A DNA stretch of 64,000 nucleotides, taken from positions 1,240,001-1,304,000 of the forward strand of contig JAZBRS010000011.1 of assembly GCA_037176725.1 (NCBI GenBank), in the 5' to 3' direction. This document shows positions 34,130-42,936 of the stretch, piece after piece. Numbering within the stretch: the first letter of the stretch is position 1; each line of letters opens with the position of its first letter. The notes under the pieces are model-generated. The model made no database searches. It was not told the DNA's origin and worked only from the letters and a program-made list of their open reading frames with translations. A program made the position numbers and the translations under genes. The DNA comes from Posidonia oceanica. Taxonomy: Eukaryota > Streptophyta > Magnoliopsida > Alismatales > Posidoniaceae.

Positions 34130-34440
34130 TGCATAAATCATACAAACAAAATTGCATAAATCATGCATATAAACAAAATTTGCATAAAGTCATGCATCTA
34201 CAAAAATTACAAAAGTCATGCATACAGACAAATTTGCATACATCATGCATCTATAACAAAAGTTTGCATAAATCATGTATACAACAAAAATTGCATCTAC
34301 AACAAAATTTGCATAAGTCATGCATCTACAAACAAAAATTTGCATAAATCTTGCATCTACAACAGAATTTGCATAAATCATGCATATTCAACACAAATAA
34401 ATCAATCATGCACCAAATTTTGCATAAATGATGCATGCAT
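34130..34440 (+). repeat. Tandem repeat with GCATAAATCATGCAT core (~28-30 bases)
   Basis: About ten units built on TTTGCATAAATCATGCAT and ACAACAAAA. The open frames seen across it (Met-His-Lys-Ser rich) are repeat artefacts. Confidence 0.75.
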
Positions 34441-34559
34441 CAATCACTTCTTTACTCTCCCTTTCGACTTTGCAAGGCATCGAACAGTTCTCGACCAGGG
34501 GTAGGCCAGCCGCTTTCTAGATGAACTAGTTGGGACAGTACTTCCACCAGGGGCATCTC

Positions 34560-34890
34560 TCCTTGGTCTTATCATCCTCTCGGGCCGGTAGCCCTAACTG
34601 CCCAGATGACATCCGTCAAAGTGTCTAGCGTTTTAGTCAGCAAGCACGATAGTCTTGTCTGGAGTTTCCTTCTTTGGGCTGGTAGTTCAAACTACTCAAT
34701 TGACACCGGTCAAAATGTCACCCCAGGATGGTAGCCCAAACTACTCAGTTGACACCTGTCAAACTGTCTAGCACCGGACTGGTAGCCCAAACTACTCGAT
34801 TGACACCTGTCAAACTGTCTAACACCGGGCTGGTATCCCTAACTACTCATTTGACATCCCTCATATTGTCTAATCTTTCGGCAAACGAGT
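34560..34890 (+). repeat. Tandem repeat with TTGACAcctGTCAA hairpin (~55-60 bases)
   Basis: About five units share GGTAGCCCAAACTACTC and TTGACACCTGTCAAA. The second piece is an inverted repeat (TTGACA/TGTCAA). Units diverge to the left. Confidence 0.7.
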
Positions 34891-35299
34891 CTGATGACCT
34901 GTCGCCACACCACTTGACTGATAGACTCGCTGGTCTGTCACTTTTTCCTTGATACTAGGGGCACTGTATCGCCCATTGTTATCGTATTATCCTCTGCATT
35001 TGGTCTAACACCCCTAACTGTCACAGGATAGTCTATAGACCTCTACCCCATCATCGAGTCTGATATTCCCGTTACATTGTAGCATCCTTGGTAACAGGTC
35101 TTGAGACTTGACACCACTTCTCTTGACCGACAAGTTCGCTGACTTGTCATTCCTCTCTTGATACCAAGGGCATCCTAGGCTACCCTATAATATCATGCCC
35201 AATTTACTTTGAACCGGCACCTTGATCCATATCTCGAGCCCATTGAGCTACATGGCTCAGATCGGCTGTGAGCTTCATGGCTCAGTGATACTCTTTTCC
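34891..35299. other. Transition segment with single diverged hairpin units
   Basis: Unique sequence in which GATAGACtcgctgGTCTGTC (near 34919) and GACAAGTtcgctgACTTGTC (near 35141) appear. They look like ancestors of the hairpin amplified at 35300-36660. Confidence 0.55.
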
Positions 35300-36660
35300 G
35301 ACTGATAAGTTCGAAACTTATCAATCCTCCTTTTCCGACTGATAAGTCCAAAACTTATCTATCCTCCTTTTCCGGTTGATAAGTCCGAAACTTATCTATC
35401 CACCTTTTCCGGCTGATAAGTCCGAAACTTATCTATCCTCCTTTTCCGGCTGATAAGTCTAAAACTTATCAATCCTCCTTTTTTGGCTGATAAGTCCGAA
35501 ACTTATCTATCCTCCTTTTCTGGCTGATAAGTCTGAAACTTATCTATCCTCCTTTTTCGGCTGATAAGTCCAAAACTTATCATCTATCCACCTTTTCTGG
35601 CTGATAAGACCGAAACTTATCTATCCTACTTTTCCGGCTGATAAGTCTGAAACTTATCTATCCTCCTTTTCCGGTTGATAAGTCCGAAACTTATCTATCC
35701 TACTTTTCCGGCTGATAAGTTTGAAACTTATCTACCCTCCTTTTCCGGCTGATAAGTCTGAAACTTATCTATCCACCTTTTCCGGTTGATAAGTCCGAAA
35801 CTTATCTATCCTCCTTTTCCGGCTGATAAGTCCGAAACTTATCTATCCACCTTTTCCGGCTGATAAGTCCGAAACTTATCTATCCTCCTTTTCCGGCTGA
35901 TAAGTCTGAAACTTATCTATCCACCTTTTCCGGCTGATAAGTCTGAAACTTATCTATCCTCCTTTTCCAGCTGATAAGTTCGAAACTTATCTATCCACCT
36001 TTTCCGGTTGATAAGTCCAAAACTTATGTATCCACCTTTTCCAGCTGATAAGTTCGAAACTTATCTATCCACATTTTCCGGCTGATAAGTCTGAAACCTA
36101 TCTATCCTCCTTTTCTAGCTGATAAGTCCAAAACTTATCTATCCACCTTTTCCTGCTAATAAGTCCGAAACTTATCTATCCACCTTTTCCTGCTAATAAG
36201 TCCGAAACTTATCTATCCACCTTTTCCGGATAATAAGTCTGACACTTAAATATCCACCTTTTCTGGCTGATATGTCTGAAATTTATCTATCCTCCTTTTC
36301 CGGCTAATAAGTCCAAAACTTATCTATCCTCCTTTTCTGGTTGATAAGTCTAAAACTTATCTATCCTCCTTTTCTGGTTGATAAGTCTAAAACTTATCTA
36401 TCCACCTTTTCCAGATGATAAGTCCGAAACTTATCTATCCGCCTTTTCCGGATGATAAGTCAAAAACTTATCTATCCTCCTTTTCCGGCTGATAAGTCCG
36501 AAACTTATCTATCCTCCTTTTCCGGCTGATAAGTCCGAAACTTATCTATCCTCCTTTTCCGACTGATAAATCCGAAACTTATCTATCCTCCTTTTCCGAC
36601 TGATAAGTCCGAAATTTATCTATTTCGAGTGATAAGTCCGAAACTTATCTATTTCGGTGA
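35300..36660 (+). repeat. 37-base tandem repeat, ~36 copies, each with a GATAAGT/ACTTATC hairpin
   Basis: Unit: TTTTCCGGCTGATAAGTCCG followed by AAACTTATCTATCCTCC. Each carries a perfect seven-base-pair inverted repeat with a five-base loop. Unit ends alternate between TCCTCC and TCCACC. The array lies between integrase and polypurine tract, the place where Tat/Ogre elements carry satellite-like arrays. Confidence 0.92.
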
Positions 36661-36664
36661 TAAG

Positions 36665-36970
36665 TCCGTCAACTTATTACGCCCCTCATTATTTGCATCA
36701 TCTTTAGCATCTCATTTGCATCTCACAGCATCACCTTGCATGTTACTACATCATTTGCATCTCATTGTATGTGATAACATCTCATTGCACATCATTCCAT
36801 CGCATCACGCCACACTGCATTGCTATGCATCAACATTCGCATCACAACATTTGCATCGGGTTGATATCCCATCTATCCGGTCGGCTGGCAATACACCAAC
36901 ACTGCTTCCCCACTGACTACGGTTGTGGTGTCTTGTCAACCCTGAGCAGCGGCCTTGGTCCCCTCGACCT
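36665..36970 (+). other. Element A, GCATC-rich leader to the polypurine tract
   Basis: Repeats of CATTTGCATC and CATCAC words without a fixed period, then unique sequence. No gene. Confidence 0.5.
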
Positions 36971-36975
36971 CACTC

Positions 36976-36984
36976 AAGGAGGGG
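36976..36984 (+). other. Polypurine tract of element A (AAGGAGGGG)
   Basis: The purine run followed by CATC and then TGTAGACACC at 36989 matches the layout polypurine tract - LTR start. The same layout (AAGGAGGGGCAATC then TGTAGATACC) is found on the minus strand at 38796-38772, which supports both. Confidence 0.7.
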
Positions 36985-36988
36985 CATC

Positions 36989-37390
36989 TGTAGACACCCT
37001 GATTTTGTAGTCCTTTGTCGATGGTTTTCTCCCAAGGATGTGCTAGGTCATGGCGGCCCCCCCACCTTTTCACCAAGCCTAAACCTAAGCCTTGTCCCAA
37101 ACCAATCCCAAACCAAGCCTAAATCCAAGCCTAGTCCTAAACCTAAGCCTTGTCCAAATTTAGGCCCAAGCCCAACCAAAAACACCCAAGAATATCCCAA
37201 AATCCTTTCTGGGTCGTTGGACGCCAGATGTACCTGCGTCTTACGTAAGACGTAGGGAATGTAGCGTTTAACACCATCCTGCTCTTTGGGGTGCGTGGAT
37301 ATGGGGTTTTGGTGAGCGAGAAGCTTGTTTGGTCTATTTTGCTTTCTCGGCGCCCCCTTTTCTTGTATCCAACTCTGCCACTCCACAGGT
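36989..37390 (+). mobile_element. Element A 3' LTR, 5' part
   Basis: Starts TGTAGACACCCTGATTTTG. Contains a C/A-rich repeat of 'ccaagcctaaacc' words (37075-37190) and a cluster of the ACGT/ACGC motif (37213-37285). No TATA box or LTR end is seen before the sequence passes into the opposed LTR of element B, so it is likely truncated. Confidence 0.6.
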
Positions 37391-37399
37391 GATGAAATT

Positions 37400-38781
37400 G
37401 GTGTGATCGCCACTCCAGGTTTGCTTTCGTCGGCCCTCGAGATACCTTGGGGAAATGTAGGGTGTACGGGTTCAGCTACCTTGGGACAACGCCAGCGTTG
37501 CCTAAGGGTGCCCGTGCTTGGTGAGTTTCTTCTTCTTCTTCTTCCTTGTAAAACAAATGTTAGAAAATACAGATTAATATGGTGTAGTAATAGAATGGGA
37601 CATAAAGGAACAAAGAGAAATACTTATCCGATGGGTTTTATCCCCCTAGTTGCAACTAAAAGAAATGAATATGCCTAGCTACAACATGCAATGGAAATAC
37701 GATATATAAAAAAATGTTAAAAAAAAGCCCCCTTTTATCTATGCACGAAATGCAAGATGTGTCGACATGATGTGACTGACGACAAAAGAAGACTCGAGCT
37801 CTTTGTCTCTCTCAAGATCTCTTGTAGAATTCTCTCATTCACTTGTTGTGTGTCCCTTCGTCCTTTTGTTTCGTCCAAAAAAAACCGTCCCTCTATCCAT
37901 CGTCCTCCCATGTCGTTTCGCCCAAAAAAAACCGTCCCTCTGTCCGTCATCCCCTTTTCAAGGTTGGGGTACCCCTGCTTTTATAGAAGTAGGGGAAGAA
38001 CAAGAATTCAAAAATTGGCCAAGTTAGCAAAATTTCCAAAACAGATAGTGTTAAACGTTGATTTCTTAGCGTTTAATGTTAGCCACTGAAAAGCCAGCGT
38101 ATAACAGCCTCCCGAGCTACAGCTATGTTGGATCAAGAATATTCCCCTCTAAATGCTGATTAACCTTGATTACGCCAAATTAAATCATCAATTAAAGGCT
38201 TTGATCGGTCAAAGGTCCTAAATATGGACAAAGAATCATGGTTGATTTTGAACAAAATAAGGAAAGTAATGTAGCACATTGTCACCATAAGACACCTGCA
38301 AACAGGTGTCCTACATTAACACCAGTGGACAACGACCCTCCGAGGTACAGTTGTGGATTCCAAGGAATAATCAGCCATTAATGGTGGATTAATGCTGATT
38401 AAATCAAGAATTGTTAATTACCCAATCAATGGACCTCCAAAAGGAGCAACAAATAGGGTTTGTGATTTGGCTAAATAAGGAAAGTTTGTGTCGGCACTGG
38501 GCTTCAACGTTGGACGCTAGAAAACCAGCGTCTTACGTTATAAGCTGGGATTTCAGCAGATAACGCCCCCAGTCAGTCCACCTTCCAAATTTGGTTAAGA
38601 AATTTAGGATACTCAAGTTGTTGACATTTAAAGCTCAATAAAGGATGAAGATAAGGTTTTGAACTGGGCATAGGCATTTTGTTCAAGTGAGAGGACTTGG
38701 ATTGAGCAAAGAGCCTTTAGGAATGACCTGGTGCAATGGACTACACTACCATGAAGGGAGTGCCAAAATGGGGTATCTACA
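37400..38781 (-). mobile_element. Element B 3' LTR
   Basis: Begins TGTAGATACCCC at 38781 on the minus strand, after a polypurine tract. It contains a TATA box at 37985-37978, two ACGT/ACGC motif clusters (38505-38567 and 38049-38107), and a 53-base direct duplication just after the TATA box (37868-37950, with A8-CCGTCCCTCT in each copy). The LTR end is not certain; a 'gtggcgatc' word near 37410 resembles but does not equal a Tat primer site. Frames on + in this stretch are not genes. Confidence 0.6.
37978..37985 (-). promoter_or_regulatory. TATA box (TATAAAAG) of the element B LTR
   Basis: TATAAAAG on the minus strand in the context CTTCTATAAAAGCAGGGG, about 800 bases into the LTR, as expected for the U3 promoter. 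Confidence 0.6.
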
Positions 38782-38782
38782 G

Positions 38783-38796
38783 ATTGCCCCTCCTTG
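38783..38796 (-). other. Polypurine tract of element B
   Basis: AAGGAGGGGCAATC on the minus strand directly before the LTR start TG at 38781. Nearly identical to the element A tract. Confidence 0.7.
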
Positions 38797-38929
38797 AAGA
38801 TGGCTTCAGCACGAAGCTATCTACAAGGTGAGACGATACCCCCATGCGGTGTTATCCAGGGATACTAAAAGAAATCTAATGCCTGCTGCCACCAGACTTG
38901 GACGAGACGCAATGAGGGTCGACTGAAAA

Positions 38930-39170
38930 AACACGACCAAGGGGATTGCCCAAGGGGAACAGACTAAAGACACGGCCGCGAGAATTGCCCGCAGGAGTCG
39001 AACTAAAAGACACTGCCGCGGGGGTTGCCCGCAGGGGTTAAACTACAAGACACTGCCACGGAGATTGCCTGCGGGGGTCAAACTAAAAAACACTACCACG
39101 GGGGTTGCCCGTGGGGGTCAAACTAAAAGACACTGCCACGGGGGTTGCCCGTGGGTGTCAGACTAGAGGA
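38930..39170 (+). repeat. 40-base tandem repeat with GGGGTTGCCCG core
   Basis: Six units of about 40 bases with CACTGCCACGGGGGTTGCCC and a following GTCAAACTAAAAGA. Some units form CCACGGG/CCCGTGG inverted repeats. Confidence 0.85.
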
Positions 39171-39299
39171 TGGATAGCAAATGTCTTCAACGACCACTCG
39201 ATACGAATGCAATGCAATGTGTTATGCATGGATGCGTGCTAGCGGGAATGCAAAGGAAGTGATCATGATATGCAATGCATGACCCTAGATAATAAGGTT
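39171..39299. other. Short unique stretch within the repeats of element B
   Basis: Contains 'gcaatgcaatg' and 'tgcaatgcatgac' words; no gene seen. Confidence 0.4.
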
Positions 39300-39950
39300 C
39301 CTCCATCATTGCCGGCTTTAATTTTGTCATAATCAAGTGCCCTTTTATCAAGTGTAGCCTACACTCTCCGTAGGGACCGTCATTTTAAGATATGAAGGTT
39401 GGTGAGCGAGAGGTCCATGATGTTCCCAGGTGTTGGGCAAAGGGGGTTGACCTCTTCTCTGCTAGCCGCGTTGGCTCTGTTTGTCACAATCAGGTGTCCT
39501 TTCATTGAATGTTGCCTACATTCTCGACAGAGACCGTCGTCTTGTAACCCGGAACTGGTGAATGATGGGTTCACTAATACCGTTGGCTTTATTTGTCAAA
39601 ATCAGGTGTCCTTTCATTGAATTTTGCCTACATTCTCGATAGAGACCGTCGTCTTGTGACCCGGAACTGGTGAACGATGGGTCTACTAATACCGTTGGCT
39701 TTATTTGTCAAAATCAAATGTCCTTTCATTGAATGTTGCCTACATTCTCAACAGAGATCGTCATCTTCTAACCCGGAATTAATGAACGATGGGTGCACTA
39801 ATACCGTTGGCTTTATTCATCAAAATCAGGTGTCCTTTCATTGAATGTTGCCTACATTCTTGACAGAGACCGTCATCTTCTGACCTGGAATTAATGAACC
39901 ATGGGTCCACTAATACCATTGGCTTTGCTTTGTTTACCCAGTTGTACTCC
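39300..39950 (+). repeat. ~114-base tandem repeat, about five copies
   Basis: Copies share TGTCCTTTCATTGAATGTTG and the words GACAGAGACCGTC and ACCGTTGGCTTTATT. Period is about 114 bases (39492, 39606, 39720, 39831); the leftmost copy at about 39340 is diverged. Confidence 0.85.
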
Positions 39951-39969
39951 GGGTTTCTGCTGGTTTGCT

Positions 39970-40260
39970 TCTTTGCTAAGGGACATGGCCACGGGGGTTG
40001 CCTGAGGGGGTCAAACAGGAAATTAAAAGACACTGCTGTGGGGGTTGCCTAAGGGGGTTGAACAGGAATTTAAAAGACACTGCTAAGGGGGTTGCCCTAA
40101 GGGGTCGAACAGGAAATTTAAAAGACACTGCCATGGGGGTTGCCCAAGGGGCTCGAATAGAAATTTAAAAGACACTGCTAAGGGAGTTTCCCAAGGGGGG
40201 TCGAACAGGAATTTAAAAGAAACTGGCAATGGGGTTGCCCAAGGGGGTCGAACTAAAAAG
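39970..40260 (+). repeat. ~45-base tandem repeat, second GGGTTGCCC family
   Basis: About six units of GACACTGC…GGGGGTTGCC…GGTCGAACAGGAAATTTAAAA type. Related to the 38930-39170 array by its core. Confidence 0.8.
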
Positions 40261-40261
40261 A

Positions 40262-40862
40262 ATTGAGCTGGATCAATCATCCAACACTCAATGGAAGCGA
40301 GCTGGATTAGTCATCCAACCCTCGGGAAATTGAGCTAGATCAGTCATCCAAAACTCAAGGAAAACAAGCTGGATTAGTCATCCAACACTTGGGAAATTGA
40401 GCTGGATCAATCATCCAACACTCAAGGAAAAGGAGCTGGATCAGTCATCCAACCCTCGGGAAATTGAGCTAGATCAGTCATCCAAAACTCAAGGAAAACA
40501 AGCTGGATTAGTCATCCAACACTTGGGAAATTGAGCTGGATCAATCATCCAACACTCAAGGAAAATGAGCTGGATCAGTCATCCAACACTTGGGAAATTG
40601 AGCTGGATCAGTCATCCAACACTCAAGGAAAATGAGCTGGATCAATCATCTAACACTCTGGAAATTAAGCTGGATCAGCCATCCAACACTCAAGGAAAAT
40701 GAGCTGGATCAGTCATCCAACACTTGGGAAATTGAGCTGGATCAGTTATTCAACACTCGGGAAATTGAGCTGGATCAGTCATCCAACACTCGGAAAATTG
40801 AGCTGGATCAGTCATCCAACAGTCAAAAAATTGAGCTGGATTAGTCATTCAACACTTAAGGA
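40262..40862 (+). repeat. ~36-base tandem repeat with GAGCTGGATCAGTCATCCAA core
   Basis: About 16-17 units. Unit ends alternate CACTCAAGGAAAA and CACTTGGGAAATT, so a two-unit higher-order period is visible. Each has TGGATcagtcATCCA as a small inverted repeat. Confidence 0.88.
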
Positions 40863-40884
40863 AAACATGGCCTTTTAAGCGTTG

Positions 40885-41110
40885 CCTAAAGGGATAAAGC
40901 TGTGATAAAAATCGCCAAGGGGGTTGCCCAAGGGAATAAAGCTGAGATAAAAGATTGCCAAGGAGGTTGCCCAAGGAGAAAGCTGTGCTTAAAGATTTCC
41001 AAGGGGGTTGCCCAAGTGAAAAGCTGTGACAAAAGATTACCAAGGGGGTTGCCCAAGGGAAAAGCTAAGATAAAAATTGCCAAGGGGGTTGCCCAAGGAG
41101 ATAAAAGGAT
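40885..41110 (+). repeat. ~40-base tandem repeat, third GGGTTGCCC family
   Basis: Five to six units of GCCAAGGGGGTTGCCCAAGG with AAAGCTGTGATAAAA between. Confidence 0.8.
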
Positions 41111-41204
41111 ACTTTTTCAGTTGTGTTGGCTTTGTTTGCCCGATTGTGCTCCGGGAAATTCTGATTTGTTCTTTGCTCTACTTTGGATCGTTGGACACTT
41201 GCTT

Positions 41205-41262
41205 TGCAGCATTTAACGTTGGACGGCTTGACGGCTGCGTCTAATGTCTTGAAACAGACTGC
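41205..41262 (+). promoter_or_regulatory. ACGT/ACGC motif cluster upstream of PMD gene 1
   Basis: Contains AACGTTGGACGGC (41215-41227) and GCGTCTAATGT on the opposite strand. Lies about 180-240 bases upstream of the PMD1 ATG. Role inferred only from its recurrence near each PMD gene. Confidence 0.4.
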
Positions 41263-41441
41263 CTTCCTTTCCTATTTTGATATCAACAATTTGGTAGTAA
41301 ATCTCTAATTTCTTGATGTTTCCTTTCTTGTGAGGGCATCAAGGCCTATATTAAGCCCCTCCCTTAGCTTTGATTTGCAAACACCACTGAATTTCTCTTT
41401 TCCTTTGTTTTTGTTATTCGCAAGGAGTTGCAGCTTCCCCT

Positions 41442-42520
41442 ATGGATCTAAGTGAGATTCCACGTCACGCCTTTCGAGTAGCCAACTTTTCTTCTTCTTC
41501 CGATCTAGTGCAACTTCGATTGGAGACCATGGCTAAACACCTGGTGAATCTCCTGGTGAACGAGAAGGTATTTCCTCCTCTTCTGCTATTTTTCTTCTTT
41601 TATTTGTTGTGCTACTTTTGTACCTTTCTTTTTATACCGATTTTTCTATTTCATTGCCATTAGCCTCCTCAAATAGCAACCGTCATTCAAAAACCTACCA
41701 CCTGGACTGGGTCCAAAGTTTTCACACTTGGGCACTAAAGAAATACCGTGAACGCTTGGAGGAGGCTGGCTTTTGTCAAACCCTCCGGCAACTGCGGCAG
41801 CCTATTGATTGGAAGGCGATCTTTGGCCTCTATGGGCTATGGAACCCCTTAACTCACACATTCTTCACTTCTTTGGGGGAGCTTACCATTCTTCTGGAGA
41901 AGGTAAGCGTTCTATTAGGCACTCGACAAGCTGATCCTTCCATTTATTCTAAGGATGCATATCTTCTGCCAACCGGGGTGGTAGGTTCTTTATCTCTATT
42001 AAAATGCATCTTCGGCTCTGTCATTGTGCCGGAGGATTTGGTACTAGATGGTTGCATCAACCTTGCTTCTCTGTGGAAGTTCTTTTTGAAGCAGCGAGAT
42101 AGCATTCGCTCTAAAGCTTCTTGTTTGGAATGCATTTTTATTCTGATTGGTAGGTTGGTGCTTTTCCCAAATGAAGCTTTGACCATTAGTGCCTATCATG
42201 CCGAGCTCATGTGCATAAGCGTCCGTAACCTGGAGAAGAGTTTGAGTCAGTCTGTGTTGGCCTTTACTATTCGGGACTTATCCAGTCCTCGCTTTCCAGA
42301 TATGATCCTTCCGCACTTGAGGGACACTCCCAGAGATGTTATTCAGGTTTATTTTCATGCTGGCATCTGGGATAGAAAGGGGCAGAATCGTGTCCTCTCT
42401 TCGTGGGATAATCCGAATGTAGACCGTGAAGCTATCTCCCTTGCCACACATGATGTTTGGTATGAGGGTGTGAAGCCTAAACTAGCCATCGAGTTTCCTA
42501 CAAAGAAACAAAAATTGTAG
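41442..42520 (+). pseudogene. PMD gene 1: plant mobile domain protein, two exons
   Basis: PMD (aminotransferase-like plant mobile domain) proteins occur as host MAIN/MAIL nuclear proteins and as extra ORFs in transposons; their chemistry is unknown. Exon 1 (41442-41567) codes MDLSEIPRHAFRVANF…LVNEK and ends at a GT donor; the intron (41568-41663) ends TTAG. Exon 2 codes the domain: FGLYGLWNPLTHTFF, GELTILLEKVSVLLG, an all-alpha region, and a basic end PTKKQKL that could be a nuclear signal. Joining exon 1 directly to exon 2 leads to a stop in the exon 1 frame, so a small frameshift or different acceptor is needed. AATAAA lies at about 42543. Runs antisense to element B. Confidence 0.65.
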
Positions 42521-42629
42521 TCAGTATTGTACCCTTTATTATTAATAAAATTCTATTTTGTCCCTTTTTGTCTCTTTTCATTTTTCAATAAATTTGTATC
42601 GCTTTTTATCAAATGAAAATCAAAGTTCA

Positions 42630-42815
42630 GAATATTCCCTGAATTAAAAGCATTATACGCATGGAATGGCGCGTCCAACGTTATACGCTTAGAACCACAG
42701 CGGATAACGTTTTAACTTTCAGGATGTTGGATGGGCCAGATTGCGCGTATAATACTTTGTCTTCCCGTTGCATCGGACGGCCCAGGCTACGCGTATAACA
42801 TTGAATGGTATAAAT
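42630..42815 (+). promoter_or_regulatory. Palindrome plus ACGT/ACGC motif array upstream of PMD gene 2
   Basis: TTCAGaatattccCTGAA is followed by motif copies: ATTATACGC (42653), GCGTCCAACGTTATACGCTT (42671-42690), GCGGATAACGTTT (42700), TGCGCGTATAATA (42742) and CTACGCGTATAACA (42788). Spacing is about 24 bases in the first three. Ends about 120 bases before the PMD2 ATG. Confidence 0.45.
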
Positions 42816-42936
42816 CCTCCGTTTTACATAGCAGGCGGCCATCTCCTCCTTCCCTTCTTCTCCGGTGACAGTGGCTGTGATTCTTCTCTCTGGTGAGCTT
42901 TCAAACCTCCGATGACCTCTCCTTTCACTCCCGAAC

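Larger units (their letters stand above)
26516..37390 (+). mobile_element. Element A: Tat/Ogre-like Ty3/gypsy retrotransposon, 5' end missing
   Basis: Order on +: gag C-terminus, protease, RT, RNase H, second (archaeal-type) RNase H, integrase, a 4-kb non-coding 3' region of tandem repeats, polypurine tract, LTR start TG at 36989. The second RNase H and the long repeat-bearing 3' region are known marks of the Tat/Ogre lineage. No 5' LTR adjoins gag; LINE-5 ORF1 does. The right end is uncertain because an opposed LTR (element B) meets it at about 37400. Confidence 0.85.

Noticed and set aside
34129..34504. His/Lys/Ile-rich frames
   Set aside because: Translation of a tandem repeat; not a gene.
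33180..36660. CRISPR-like array
   Set aside because: Direct repeats without unique spacers, in plant DNA next to retroelement genes; these are simple tandem repeats.
37757..38089. Open frame on + in the element B LTR
   Set aside because: It lies opposite the LTR transcript and crosses a 53-base duplication; no domain.
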